A DNA stretch of 64,000 bases from Unio delphinus (GCA_029339505.1 JAQISU010000071.1:682001-746000); one strand, 5' to 3'. Positions 1 to 10,866 are shown, numbered from the stretch's first letter. Notes: a model not told the origin generated them from the sequence alone. Translations and numbers: made by a program.

Positions 1-3000
1 TAACGAAGTTTGAAACATCTGTATTCAACCACATCAACGTGTATATATGTATCTCAATTGATCTAGCACGATGTAATTTGGTTTCGATCTACAGATATAT
101 CTCCAAACGCAATCTTACATGTTGTCAGATTTATCTTGATGTAGTTTTTTATAGGTATATAGATACGTCTCCACGTAGATGGAAATACTTAGATATATAT
201 ACGACTACGTAAATAGTCAGATATAGATGTAATATTCATGTAAAGAGTGAATCTAGCTGAATTGGAAAACATCGACAAAGATAGTTGTATTTTGATTGAA
301 ATATCTCAATGTATTTTGTTTAATGTGGATAGTTATAGCTATGTGTAGGTGGATAGATAATGAGAGATGCAGCTTAACTAATATGGAGTAATCTGATATC
401 AGACATCTCAACTTTGATAGCTGAATCTCGATTGATATAGAACTATGTGATTTGGATGCCGGCTATAGATATGTCACCAGACATAAGCTTACATGTTGTC
501 AGATTTATCTTCATGTAGTTTGACATACGTATATCGATACATCTTCACGAAGATGGAATAATGTCGTGATCTATGAGTCTGCGTAGATTGTCATATGTAG
601 ATAGATTTGTCCCCAAGAATGTGAATCTATCTGAATTGAACCTCCGCAACGTATATAACTATATTATGATTGAAATATCTCGATCTGTTCTAGTAAATAT
701 GGATAGTTATAGTTATGTGCTGTTGGATATGTGTTGAGATCAGCATGATAACGAAGCTTGAAACGTCTGTATTCAAACCACATCAACGTTTATATATGTA
801 TCCGGATTGATATACCCCGATTTAATTTGGTTTCGGTCCACAGATATATCTCCAAACCTAAGCTTACATGTTGTCAGATTTATCTTCATGTAGTTTGACA
901 AACGTATATCGATACATCTGCACGAAGATGGAATAATGTAGATATCTATCAGTCTACGTAGATTGTCATATGTAGATAGATTTATCCCCAAGAATGTGAA
1001 TCTATCTGAATTGAACCACCGCAACGTATATAACTATATTTGGATTGAAATATCTCGAACTGTTCTAGTAAATATGGATAGTTATAGTTATGTGCTGTTG
1101 TATATATGTTGTGATAAGCATGATAACGAAGCCTGAAACATCTGTATTCAAACCACATCAACTGTTATATATGTATCTCGATTGATATACCACGATTCAA
1201 TTTGGTTTCGGTCAAAAGATATATATCCAAACGTAAGCTTACAAGTTTTCAGATTTATCTTCATGAAGTTTGACATACGTATATCGATACATCTTCACGA
1301 AGTTGGAATAATGTCGTGATCTATGAGTCTGCGTAGATTGTCATATGTAGATAGATTTATCCCCAAGAATGTGAATCTGTCTGAATTGAAGCACCGCAAC
1401 GTATATAACTATATTTGGATTGAAATATCTCGATCTGTACTGGTAAATATGGATAGTTATAGTTATGTGCTGTTGAATATGTGTTGAGATAAGCATGATA
1501 ACGAAGCTTGAAACATCTGTATTCAAACCACATCAACGTTTATATATGTAGCTCGATTCATATACCCCGATTTAATTTGGTTTCGGTCTACAGATATATC
1601 TCCAAACGTAAGCTTAGATGTTGTCAGATTTATCTTCATGTAGTTTGACATACGTATATCGATACATCTGCACGAAGATGGAATAATGTAGATATCTATC
1701 AATCTACGTAGATTGTCATATGTAGATAGATTTATCCCCAAGAATGTGAATCTATCTGAATTGAACACCACAACGTATATAACTATATTTGGACTGAAAT
1801 ATCTCGAACTGTTCTAGTAAATATGGATAGTTATAGTTATGTGCTGTTGGATATGTGTTGTGATAAGCATGATAACAAAGCCTGAAACATCTGTATTCAA
1901 ACCACATCAACGGTTATATATGTATCTCGATTGATATACCACGATTCAATTTGGTTTCGGTCTACAGATATATCTCCAAACATAAGCTTACAAGTTTTCA
2001 GATTTATCTTCATGTAGTTTGACATACGTATATCGATACATCTTCACGAAGATGGAATAATGTAGAGATCTATCAGTCTACGTAGATTGTCATATGTAGA
2101 TAGATTTATCCCCAAGAATGTGAATCTATCTGAATTGAACAACATCAATATATATAACTATATTTGGATTGAAATATCTCGATCTTTCCTAGTAAATATG
2201 GATAGTTATAGTTATGTGCTGTTGGATATGTGTTGAGATTCGCATGATAACGAAGCTTGAAACATCTGTATTCAAACCACATCAACGTTTATATATTTAT
2301 CTTGATTGATATACAACGATTTAATTTGGTTTCGGTCTACAGATATATCTCCAAACGTAAGCTTACATGTTGTCAGATTTATCTTCATGTAGTTTGACAT
2401 ACGTATATCGATACATCTTCACGAAGATGGAATAATGTAGATATCTATCAGTCTACGTAGATTGTCATATGTAAATAGATTTATCCCCAAGAATGTGAAT
2501 CTATCTGAATTGAAGCAACGCAACGTATATAACTATATTTGGATTGAAATATCTCGATCTGTTCTAGTAAATATGGATAGTTATAGTTATGTGCTGTTGA
2601 ATATGTGTTGAGATAAGCATGATAACGAAGCTTGAAACATCTGCATTCAAACCACATCAACGTTTATATATGTATCTCGATTCATATACCACGACTTAAT
2701 TTCTTTTCGGTCTACAGATATATCTCCAAACGTAAGCTTACATGTTGTCAGATTTATCTTCATGAAGTTTGACATACGTATATCGATACATCTTCACGAA
2801 GATGGAATAATGTAGATATCTATCAGTCTACGTAGATTGTCATATGTAAATAGATTTATCCCCAAGAATGTGAATCTATCTGAATTGAAGCAACGCAACG
2901 TATATAACTATATTTGGATTGAAATATCTCGATCTGTTCTAGTAAATATGGATAGTTATAGTTATGTGCTGTTGAATATGTGTTGAGATAAGCATGATAA

Positions 3001-4122
3001 CGAAGCTTGAAACATCTGCATTCAAACCACATCAACGTTTATATATGTATCTCGATTCATATACAACGACTTAATTTCTTTTCGGTCTACAGACATATCT
3101 CCAAACGTAAGCTTACATGTTGTCAGATTTATCTTCATGAAGTTTGACATTCGTATATCGATACATCTTCACGAAGATGGAACAATGTAGTAATCTTTCA
3201 GTCTACCTAGATTGTCATATGTAGATAGATTTGTCCCCAAGAATGTGAATCTATCTGAATTGAACCTCCGCAACGTATATAACTATATTATGATTGAAAT
3301 ATCTCGATCTGTTCTAGTAAATATGGATAGTTATAGTTATGTGCTGTTGGATATGTGTTGAGATCAGCATGATAACGAAGCTTGAAACATCTGTATTCAA
3401 ACCACATCAACGTTTATATATGTATCCGGATTGATATACCACGATTTAATTTGGTTTCGGTCTACAGATATATCTCCAAACCTAAGCTTACATGTTGTCA
3501 GATTTATCTTCATGTAGTTTGACAAACGTATATCGATAAATCTGCACGAAGATGGAATAATGTAGATATCTATCAGTCTACGTAGATTGTCATATGTAGA
3601 TAGATTTATCCCCAATAATGTGAATCTATCTGAATTGAACCACAGCAACGTATATAACTATATTTGGATTGAAATATCTCGAACTGTTCTAGTAAATATG
3701 GATAGTTATAGTTATGTGCTGTTGGATATGTGTTGTGATAAGCATGATAAAGAAGCCTGAAACATCTATATTCAAACCACATCAACGGTTATATATGTAT
3801 CTCGATTGATATACCACGATTCAATTTGGTTTCGGTCTAAAGATATATATCCAAACGTAAGCTTACAAGTTTTCAGATTTATCTTCATGAAGTTTGACAT
3901 ACGTATATCGATACATCGTCACGAAGATGGAATAATGTAGAGATCTATCAGTCTACGTAGATTGTCATATGTAGATAGATTTATCCCCAAGAATGTGAAT
4001 CTATCTGAATTGAACCATCGCAACGTATATAACTATATTTGGATTGAAATATCTTTATCTCTTCTGGTAAATATGGATAGTTATAGCTGTCTGATATTGG
4101 ATATATGTTGAGATAAGCATGA
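1..4122 (+). repeat. HOR copy 1, 11-mer: A-B-C-D-E-F-G-(H/G)-H-I-J
   Basis: Monomer starts are 1, ~374, 749, 1124, 1499, 1873, 2248, 2623, 2998, 3373 and 3748. It is the canonical 10-mer plus one extra hybrid monomer at 2623 between G and H. The window opens exactly at the first base of monomer A. C carries the rare GGTCCACAG (near 835) and E carries the C-like tract CCCCGATTTAATTTGG near 1566. Both features are shared with copy 8, about 27 kb away. Confidence 0.93.
2623..2997 (+). repeat. Hybrid monomer H/G (extra monomer of copy 1)
   Basis: The 5' part has the H markers CTGCATTC, CGACTTAATTTCTTTT and CATGAAG. The 3' part has the G markers GACATACG, GTAAATAGATT and GAAGCAACGC. It sits between a complete G and a complete H, as expected when misaligned G and H exchange and add one monomer. 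The crossover falls between about 2765 and 2790. Confidence 0.82.
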
Positions 4123-4870
4123 TAACGAAGTTTGAAACATCTGTATTCAACCACATCAACGTGTATATATGTATCTCAATTGATCTAGCACGATGTAATT
4201 TGGTTTCGATCTACAGATATATCTCCAAACGCAATCTTACATGTTGTCAGATTTATCTTGATGTAGTTTTTTATAGGTATATAGATACGTCTTCACGTAG
4301 ATGGAAATACTTAGATATATATACGACTACGTAAATAGTCAGATATAGATGTAATATTCATGTAAAGAGTGAATCTAGCTGAATTGGAAAACATCGACAA
4401 AGATAGTTGTATTTTGATTGAAATATCTCAATGTATTTTGTTTAATGTGGATAGTTATAGCTATGTGTAGGTGGATATATAATGAGAGATGCAGCTTAAC
4501 TAATATGGAGTAATCTGATATCAAACATCTCAACTTTGATAGCTGAATCTCGATTGATATAGAACTATGTGATTTGGATGCCGGCTATAGATATGTCACC
4601 AGACATAAGCTTACATGTTGTCAGATTTATCTTCATGTAGTTTGACATACGTATATCGATACATCTTCACGAAGATGGAATAATGTCGTGATCTATGAGT
4701 CTGCGTAGATTGTCATATGTAGATAGATTTGTCCCCAAGAATGTGAATCTATCTGAATTGAACCTCCGCAACGTATATAACTATATTATGATTGAAATAT
4801 CTCGATCTGTTCTAGTAAATATGGATAGTTATAGTTATGTGCTGTTGGATATGTGTTGAGATCAGCATGA

Positions 4871-5245
4871 TAACGAAGCTTGAAACGTCTGTATTCAAAC
4901 CACATCAACGTTTATATATGTATCCGGATTGATATACCCCGATTTAATTTGGTTTCGGTCTACAGATATATCTCCAAACCTAAGCTTACATGTTGTCAGA
5001 TTTATCTTCATGTAGTTTGACAAACGTATATCGATACATCTGCACGAAGATGGAATAATGTAGATATCTATCAGTCTACGTAGATTGTCATATGTAGATA
5101 GATTTATCCCCAATAATGTGAATCTGTCTGAATTGAAGAACCGCAACGTATATAACTATATTTGGATTGAAATATCTCGATCTGTACTAGTAAATATGGA
5201 TAGTTATAGTTATGTGCTGTTGAATATGTGTTGAGATAAGCATGA
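4871..5245 (+). repeat. Hybrid monomer C/D (copy 2; same type in copies 6, 7, 9, 12-17)
   Basis: C markers run through GAAACGTCTG, TATCCGG, CCCCG and GACAAACG. Then an I-like CCCCAATAATG near 5107, then the D markers AATCTGTCTG and CTGTACTAG. The I-like word could be a third donor or a point change. The same join recurs at 20234, 23606, 31100, 40468, 44215, 47962, 50210, 52833 and, extended, at 55456, so it arose once and spread. Confidence 0.82.
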
Positions 5246-5620
5246 TAACGAAGCTTGAAACATCTGTATTCAAACCACATCAACGTTTATATATGTATCT
5301 CGATTCATATACCACGACTTAATTTCTTTTCGGTCTACAGATATATCTCCAAACGTAAGCTTACATGTTGTCAGATTTATCTTCATGTAGTTTGACAAAC
5401 GTATATCGATACATCTGCACGAAGATGGAATAATGTAGATATCTATCAGTCTACGTAGATTGTCATATGTAGATAGATTTATCCCCAAGAATGTGAATCT
5501 ATCTGAATTGAACCACCGCAACGTATATAACTATATTTGGATTGAAATATCTCGAACTGTTCTAGTAAATATGGATAGTTATAGTTATGTGCTGTTGTAT
5601 ATATGTTGTGATAAGCATGA
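5246..5620 (+). repeat. Hybrid monomer E/H-like to C (copy 2; same type in copies 6, 7, 12, 13)
   Basis: It starts like E (CATCTGTATTC after a D tail), continues with H-like TATCTCGATTCATATACC and CGACTTAATTTCTTTT, then from GACAAACG to CCACCGC and TTGTATATATG it is C. It always follows the C/D hybrid and precedes a complete D, so the pair acts as one duplication of about one monomer. Other copies begin at 20609, 23981, 40843 and 44590. Confidence 0.8.
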
Positions 5621-8244
5621 TAACGAAGCCTGAAACATCTGTATTCAAACCACATCAACTGTTATATATGTATCTCGATTGATATACCACGATTCAATTT
5701 GGTTTCGGTCTAAAGATATATATCCAAACGTAAGCTTACAAGTTTTCAGATTTATCTTCATGAAGTTTGACATACGTATATCGATACATCTTCACGAAGA
5801 TGGAATAATGTCGTGATCTATGAGTCTGCGTAGATTGTCATATGTAGATAGATTTATCCCCAAGAATGTGAATCTGTCTGAATTGAAGCACCGCAACGTA
5901 TATAACTATATTTGGATTGAAATATCTCGATCTGTACTGGTAAATATGGATAGTTATAGTTATGTGCTGTTGAATATGTGTTGAGATAAGCATGATAACG
6001 AAGCTTGAAACATCTGTATTCAAACCACATCAACGTTTATATATGTAGCTCGATTCATATACCACGACTTAATTTCTTTTCGGTCTACAGATATATCTCC
6101 AAACGTAAGCTTACATGTTGTCAGATTTATCTTCATGTAGTTTGACATACGTATATCGATATATCTTCACGAAGATGGAATAATGTAGATATCTATCAGT
6201 CTACGTAGATTGTCATATGTAGATAGATTTATCCCCAAGAATGTGAATCTATCTGAATTGAACACCACAACGTATATAACTATATTTGGACTGAAATATC
6301 TCGAACTGTTCTAGTAAATATGGATAGTTATAGTTATGTGCTGTTGGATATGTGTTGTGATAAGCATGATAACAAAGCCTGAAACATCTGTATTCAAACC
6401 ACATCAACGGTTATATATGTATCTCGATTGATATACCACGATTCAATTTGGTTTCGGTCTACAGATATATCTCCAAACATAAGCTTACAAGTTTTCAGAT
6501 TTATCTTCATGTAGTTTGACATACGTATATCGATACATCTTCACGAAGATGGAATAATGTAGAGATCTATCAGTCTACGTAGATTGTCATATGTAGATAG
6601 ATTTATCCCCAAGAATGTGAATCTATCTGAATTGAACAACATCAATATATATAACTATATTTGGATTGAAATATCTCGATCTTTCCTAGTAAATATGGAT
6701 AGTTATAGTTATGTGCTGTTGGATATGTGTTGAGATTCGCATGATAACGAAGCTTAAAACATCTGTATTCAAACCACATCAACGTTTATATATTTATCTT
6801 GATTGATATACAACGATTTAATTTGGTTTCGGTCTACAGATATATCTCCAAACGTAAGCTTACATGTTGTCAGATTTATCTTCATGTAGTTTGACATACG
6901 TATATCGATACATCTTCACGAAGATGGAATAATGTAGATATCTATCAGTCTACGTAGATTGTCATATGTAAAAAGATTTATCCCCAAGAATGTGAATCTA
7001 TCTGAATTGAAGCAACGCAACGTATATAACTATATTTGGATTGAAATATCTCGATCTGTTCTAGTAAATATGGATAGTTATAGTTATGTGCTGTTGAATA
7101 TGTGTTGAGATAAGCATGATAACGAAGCTTGAAACATCTGCATTCAAACCACATCAACGTTTATATATGTATCTCGATTCATATACCACGACTTAATTTC
7201 TTTTCGGTCTACAGATATATCTCCAAACGTAAGCTTACATGTTGTCAGATTTATCTTCATGAAGTTTGACATTCGTATATCGATACATCTTCACGAAGAT
7301 GGAACAATGTAGTAATCTTTCAGTTTACCTAGATTGTCATATGTAGATAGATTTGTCCCCAAGAATGTGAATCTATCTGAATTGAACCTCCGCAACGTAT
7401 ATAACTATATTATGATTGAAATATCTCGATCTGTTCTAGTAAATATGGATAGTTATAGTTATGTGCTGTTGGATATGTGTTGAGATCAGCATGATAACGA
7501 AGCTTGAAACATCTGTATTCAAACCACATCAACGTTTATATATGTATCCGGATTGATATACCACGATTTAATTTGGTTTCGGTCTACAGATATATCTCCA
7601 AACCTAAGCTTACATGTTGTCAGATTTATCTTCATGTAGTTTGACAAACGTATATCGATAAATCTGCACGAAGATGGAATAATGTAGATATCTATCAGTC
7701 TACGTAGATTGTCATATGTAGATAGATTTATCCCCAATAATGTGAATCTATCTGAATTGAACCACAGCAACGTATATAACTATATTTGGATTGAAATATC
7801 TCGAACTGTTCTAGTAAATATGGATAGTTATAGTTATGTGCTGTTGGATATGTGTTGTGATAAGCATGATAAAGAAGCCTGAAACATCTATATTCAAACC
7901 ACATCAACGGTTATATATGTATCTCGATTGATATACCACGATTCAATTTGGTTTCGGTCTAAAGATATATATCCAAACGTAAGCTTACAAGTTTTCAGAT
8001 TTATCTTCATGAAGTTTGACATACGTATATCGATACATCGTCACGAAGATGGAATAATGTAGAGATCTATCAGTCTACGTAGATTGTCATATGTAGATAG
8101 ATTTATCCCCAAGAATGTGAATCTATCTGAATTGAACCATCGCAACGTATATAACTATATTTGGATTGAAATATCTTTATCTCTTCTGGTAAATATGGAT
8201 AGTTATAGCTGTCTGATATTGGATATATGTTGCGATAAGCATGA

Positions 8245-8617
8245 TAACGAAGTTTGAAACATCTGTATTCAACCACATCAACGTGTATATATGTATCTCA
8301 ATTGATCTAGCACGATGTAATTTGGTTTCGATCTACAGATATATCTCCAAACGCAATCTTACATGTTGTCAGATTTATCTTGATGTAGTTTTTTATAGGT
8401 ATATAGATACGTCTCCACGTAGATGGAAATACTTAGATATATATACGACTACGTAAATAGTCAGATATAGATGTAATATTCATGTAAAGAGTGAATCTAG
8501 CTGAATTGGAAAACATCGACAAAGATAGTTGTATTTTGATTGAAATATCTCAATGTATTTTGTTTAATGTGGATAGTTATAGCTATGTGTAGGTGGATAG
8601 ATAATGAGAGATGCAGC
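8245..8617 (+). repeat. Monomer type A (373 bp), first monomer of each HOR
   Basis: Recognised by TAACGAAGTTTG at its start, CACGATGTAATTTGG, GTTTTTTATAGG and TACGACTACGTAAATAG. Its first ~110 bp resemble the other types; the rest is the most diverged sequence in the array. It lacks both AAGCTT sites that other monomers can carry. Present once in each HOR copy, always between J and B. Two haplotypes exist: TCTCCACG with GGATAGATAATG (copies 1, 3, 4, 5, 8, 18), and TCTTCACG with GGATATATAATG (the others; copy 20 ends before the second site). A recurring 71-codon plus-strand frame begins at the J-A junction, but I do not regard it as a gene. Confidence 0.9.
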
Positions 8618-8992
8618 TTAACTAATATGGAGTAATCTGATATCAGACATCTCAACTTTGATAGCTGAATCTCGATTGATATAGAACTATGTGATTTGGA
8701 TGCCGGCTATAGATATGTCACCAGACATAAGCTTACATGTTGTCAGATTTATCTTCATGTAGTTTGACATACGTATATCGATACATCTTCACGAAGATGG
8801 AATAATGTCGTGATCTATTAGTCTGCGTAGATTGTCATATGTAGATAGATTTGTCCCCAAGAATGTGAATCTATCTGAATTGAACCTCCGCAACGTATAT
8901 AACTATATTATGATTGAAATATCTCGATCTGTTCTAGTAAATATGGATAGTTATAGTTATGTGCTGTTGGATATGTGTTGAGATCAGCATGA
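8618..8992 (+). repeat. Monomer type B (375 bp)
   Basis: The first ~110 bp are strongly diverged (GCAGCTTAACTAATATGG, GGATGCCGGCTATAG). From the word ATAAGCTTACATG onward it closely matches other monomers, with D-like GTCGTGATC and GTCTGCG and H-like TTTGTCCCC, CCTCCGC and TTATGATTG. The switch from diverged to standard sequence is abrupt. The nominal start is set by aligning CTCGATTGATATA and TAAGCTTAC to the other types. Always follows A and precedes a C start. Confidence 0.88.
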
Positions 8993-9128
8993 TAACGAAG
9001 CTTGAAACGTCTGTATTCAAACCACATCAACGTTTATATATGTATCCGGATTGATATACCCCGATTTAATTTGGTTTCGGTCTACAGATATATCTCCAAA
9101 CCTAAGCTTACATGTTGTCAGATTTATC
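8993..9128 (+). repeat. Subunit alpha of the monomer (~136 bp)
   Basis: Shown in monomer C of copy 3. Its first part shares with subunit gamma the ordered words ATCTG, ATT, AACCAC, CAACG, TATATA and GATTGA, at near-equal spacing, offset about 239. Its end shares AGATTTATC with the end of subunit beta, offset 102. It appears to be an old internal duplication, now much diverged. Confidence 0.55.
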
Positions 9129-9230
9129 TTCATGTAGTTTGACAAACGTATATCGATACATCTGCACGAAGATGGAATAATGTAGATATCTATCAGTCTA
9201 CGTAGATTGTCATATGTAGATAGATTTATC
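9129..9230 (+). repeat. Subunit beta of the monomer (~102 bp)
   Basis: Shares with gamma, in order, TTTG, ATATC, CGAT, AATA, GATA, TAT, AGT, TTG, ATATG and AGATA, at an offset drifting from about 146 to 134-138. It is about 35 bp shorter than the other two subunits. Ends with AGATTTATC, like alpha. Confidence 0.5.
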
Positions 9231-9251
9231 CCCAAGAATGTGAATCTATCT
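9218..9251. repeat. Inverted repeat with 9-bp arms and 16-base loop
   Basis: AGATAGATT (9218-9226) and AATCTATCT (9243-9251) are exact reverse complements. The element recurs in most monomers at monomer positions 226-259. It is imperfect in D (AATCTGTCT) and G (AAATAGATT), with no compensating change in the other arm, so I see no sign that the fold is maintained. Confidence 0.7.
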
Positions 9252-9367
9252 GAATTGAACCACCGCAACGTATATAACTATATTTGGATTGAAATATCTC
9301 GAACTGTTCTAGTAAATATGGATAGTTATAGTTATGTGCTGTTGTATATATGTTGTGATAAGCATGA
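9231..9367 (+). repeat. Subunit gamma of the monomer (~137 bp)
   Basis: Aligns by eye to alpha in its first ~70 bp and to beta in its last ~90 bp, completing a three-unit ancestral structure (136 + 102 + 137 = 375). The similarity is patchy and needs a computed self-alignment to be certain. Confidence 0.5.
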
Positions 9368-9742
9368 TAACGAAGCCTGAAACATCTGTATTCAAACCAC
9401 ATCAACTGTTATATATGTATCTCGATTGATATACCACGATTCAATTTGGTTTCGGTCTAAAGATATATATCCAAACGTAAGCTTACAAGTTTTCAGATTT
9501 ATCTTCATGAAGTTTGACATACGTATATCGATACATCTTCACGAAGTAGGAATAATGTCGTGATCTATGAGTCTGCGTAGATTGTCATATGTAGATAGAT
9601 TTATCCCCAAGAATGTGAATCTGTCTGAATTGAAGCACCGCAACGTATATAACTATATTTGGATTGAAATATCTCGATCTGTACTGGTAAATATGGATAG
9701 TTATAGTTATGTGCTGTTGAATATGTGTTGAGATAAGCATGA
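9368..9742 (+). repeat. Monomer type D (375 bp)
   Basis: Marked by GAAGCCTGAAAC, CAACTGTT, CTAAAGATATATATCC, CAAGTTTTCAG, GTCGTGATCTATGAG, GTCTGCG, AATCTGTCTG, GAAGCACCGC and CTGTACTGG. The word after CACGAAG varies by copy: GTTGG in copies 1, 8, 11, 18; GTAGG in copies 3-5; GATGG elsewhere. Confidence 0.9.
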
Positions 9743-10116
9743 TAACGAAGCTTGAAACATCTGTATTCAAACCACATCAACGTTTATATATGTAGCTCGA
9801 TTCATATACCACGATTCAATTTGGTTTCGGTCTACAGATATATCTCCAAACGTAAGCTTACATGTTGTCAGATTTATCTTCATGTAGTTTGACATACGTA
9901 TATCGATACATCTGCACGAAGATGGAATAATGTAGATATCTATCAATCTACGTAGATTGTCATATGTAGATAGATTTATCCCCAAGAATGTGAATCTATC
10001 TGAATTGAACACCACAACGTATATAACTATATTTGGACTGAAATATCTCGAACTGTTCTAGTAAATATGGATAGTTATAGTTATGTGCTGTTGGATATGT
10101 GTTGTGATAAGCATGA
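9743..10116 (+). repeat. Monomer type E (374 bp), with a mosaic tract near its 5' end
   Basis: Marked by GTAGCTCGATTCATATACC, CTGCACG, GAACACCACAACG (one base shorter than other types) and GGACTGAAAT. Bases just after CATATACC exist in three states: a C-like CCGATTTAATTTGG (copies 1, 8), a D/F-like ACGATTCAATTTGG (copies 3-5, 11-13, 18), and an H-like ACGACTTAATTTCTTT (copies 2, 6, 7, 10, 19; called E'). Forms with the first two states also carry the 16-bp palindrome listed separately. Confidence 0.88.
9944..9959. repeat. 16-bp perfect palindrome in monomer E
   Basis: CAATCTACGTAGATTG is its own reverse complement. Other monomers keep only the inner TCTACGTAGA because they have CAGTCTACG. 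It occurs once per HOR in copies with non-H-patched E, for example at 1700-1715. Confidence 0.8.
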
Positions 10117-10491
10117 TAACAAAGCCTGAAACATCTGTATTCAAACCACATCAACGGTTATATATGTATCTCGATTGATATACCACGATTCAATTTGGTT
10201 TCGGTCTACAGATATATCTCCAAACATAAGCTTACAAGTTTTCAGATTTATCTTCATGTAGTTTGACATACGTATATCGATACATCTTCACGAAGATGGA
10301 ATAATGTAGAGATCTATCAGTCTACGTAGATTGTCATATGTAGATAGATTTATCCCCAAGAATGTGAATCTATCTGAATTGAACAACATCAATATATATA
10401 ACTATATTTGGATTGAAATATCTCGATCTTTCCTAGTAAATATGGATAGTTATAGTTATGTGCTGTTGGATATGTGTTGAGATTCGCATGA
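10117..10491 (+). repeat. Monomer type F (375 bp)
   Basis: Marked by AACAAAGCCTG, CAACGGTT, AAACATAAG, CAAGTTTTCAG, GTAGAGATC, ACAACATCAATATATATAAC and CTTTCCTAG. Absent from the shortened HOR copies 9, 10, 14, 15, 16 and 17. Confidence 0.9.
10283..10298. repeat. Inverted repeat CATCTTC-AC-GAAGATG
   Basis: Perfect 7-bp arms around two bases, at monomer positions 167-182. Perfect in B, F, G and H. One arm base differs in C, E and I (CATCTGC) and in J (CATCGTC). Confidence 0.75.
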
Positions 10492-10866
10492 TAACGAAGC
10501 TTAAAACATCTGTATTCAAACCACATCAACGTTTATATATTTATCTTGATTGATATACAACGATTTAATTTGGTTTCGGTCTACAGATATATCTCCAAAC
10601 GTAAGCTTACATGTTGTCAGATTTATCTTCATGTAGTTTGACATACGTATATCGATACATCTTCACGAAGATGGAATAATGTAGATATCTATCAGTCTAC
10701 GTAGATTGTCATATGTAAATAGATTTATCCCCAAGAATGTGAATCTATCTGAATTGAAGCAACGCAACGTATATAACTATATTTGGATTGAAATATCTCG
10801 ATCTGTTCTAGTAAATATGGATAGTTATAGTTATGTGCTGTTGAATATGTGTTGAGATAAGCATGA
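10492..10866 (+). repeat. Monomer type G (375 bp)
   Basis: Preceded by ATTCGCATGA. Marked by ATATATTTATCTTGATTG, TACAACGATTTAATTTGG, GTAAATAGATT and GAAGCAACGC. The 3' half is the donor of several hybrids (H/G in copy 1, EH/G in copies 9, 15, 16). Confidence 0.9.

Larger units (their letters stand above)
4123..8244 (+). repeat. HOR copy 2, 11-mer: A-B-(C/D)-(EH/C)-D-E'-F-G-H-I-J
   Basis: Monomer starts are 4123, 4496, 4871, 5246, 5621, 5996, 6370, 6745, 7120, 7495 and 7870. The extra monomer arises near the start of the unit: C runs into D, then an E/H-like 5' part runs into a C 3' part, then a complete D follows. This is a different route to 11 monomers from copy 1. E is in the H-patched state (CGACTTAATTTCTTTT near 6064). 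Confidence 0.92.
8993..9367 (+). repeat. Monomer type C (375 bp)
   Basis: Marked by GAAACGTCTG, TATCCGGATTG, TACCCCGATTTAATTTGG, AAACCTAAG, GACAAACG, CTGCACG, CCACCGC and a tail with TTGTATATATG. Its 5' part follows B in every HOR copy, but in ten of the nineteen copies its 3' part is exchanged for that of D. Confidence 0.9.

Noticed and set aside
8241..8456. Recurring plus-strand reading frame of 71 codons across the J-A junction
   Set aside because: Same reasoning. It is disrupted by a one-base insertion in copy 18 with no other change, and the low-complexity composition rich in I, Y and S reflects AT-rich satellite sequence.
8618..8728. B 5' part as an inserted foreign element
   Set aside because: It still aligns, though weakly, to the standard monomer (shared CTCGATTGATATA and the same total length of 375 bp), so it is a diverged monomer and not an insertion.
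9077..9093. Possible CENP-B box
   Set aside because: TTTCGGTCTACAG fits only the first half of the core pattern (TTCG, four bases, A). The second half, CGGG, is GATA instead. I see no full match on either strand of the consensus monomer.
9218..9251. Transcription terminator or hairpin RNA
   Set aside because: No gene lies upstream, no T tract follows, the loop is long, and arm changes in D and G are not compensated.
8993..9268. Recurring minus-strand reading frame of 82-83 codons in C, E and I monomers
   Set aside because: It recurs because the repeat recurs. Conservation is equal inside and outside the frame, it is broken in other monomer types, the peptide has no recognisable domain, and no promoter or splice context is visible.
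9585..9770. Minus-strand frames of 61 codons (D-E junction) and 67 codons (H/I hybrids, e.g. 29811-30014)
   Set aside because: Chance open frames that appear or vanish with hybrid monomers; no evidence of coding constraint.
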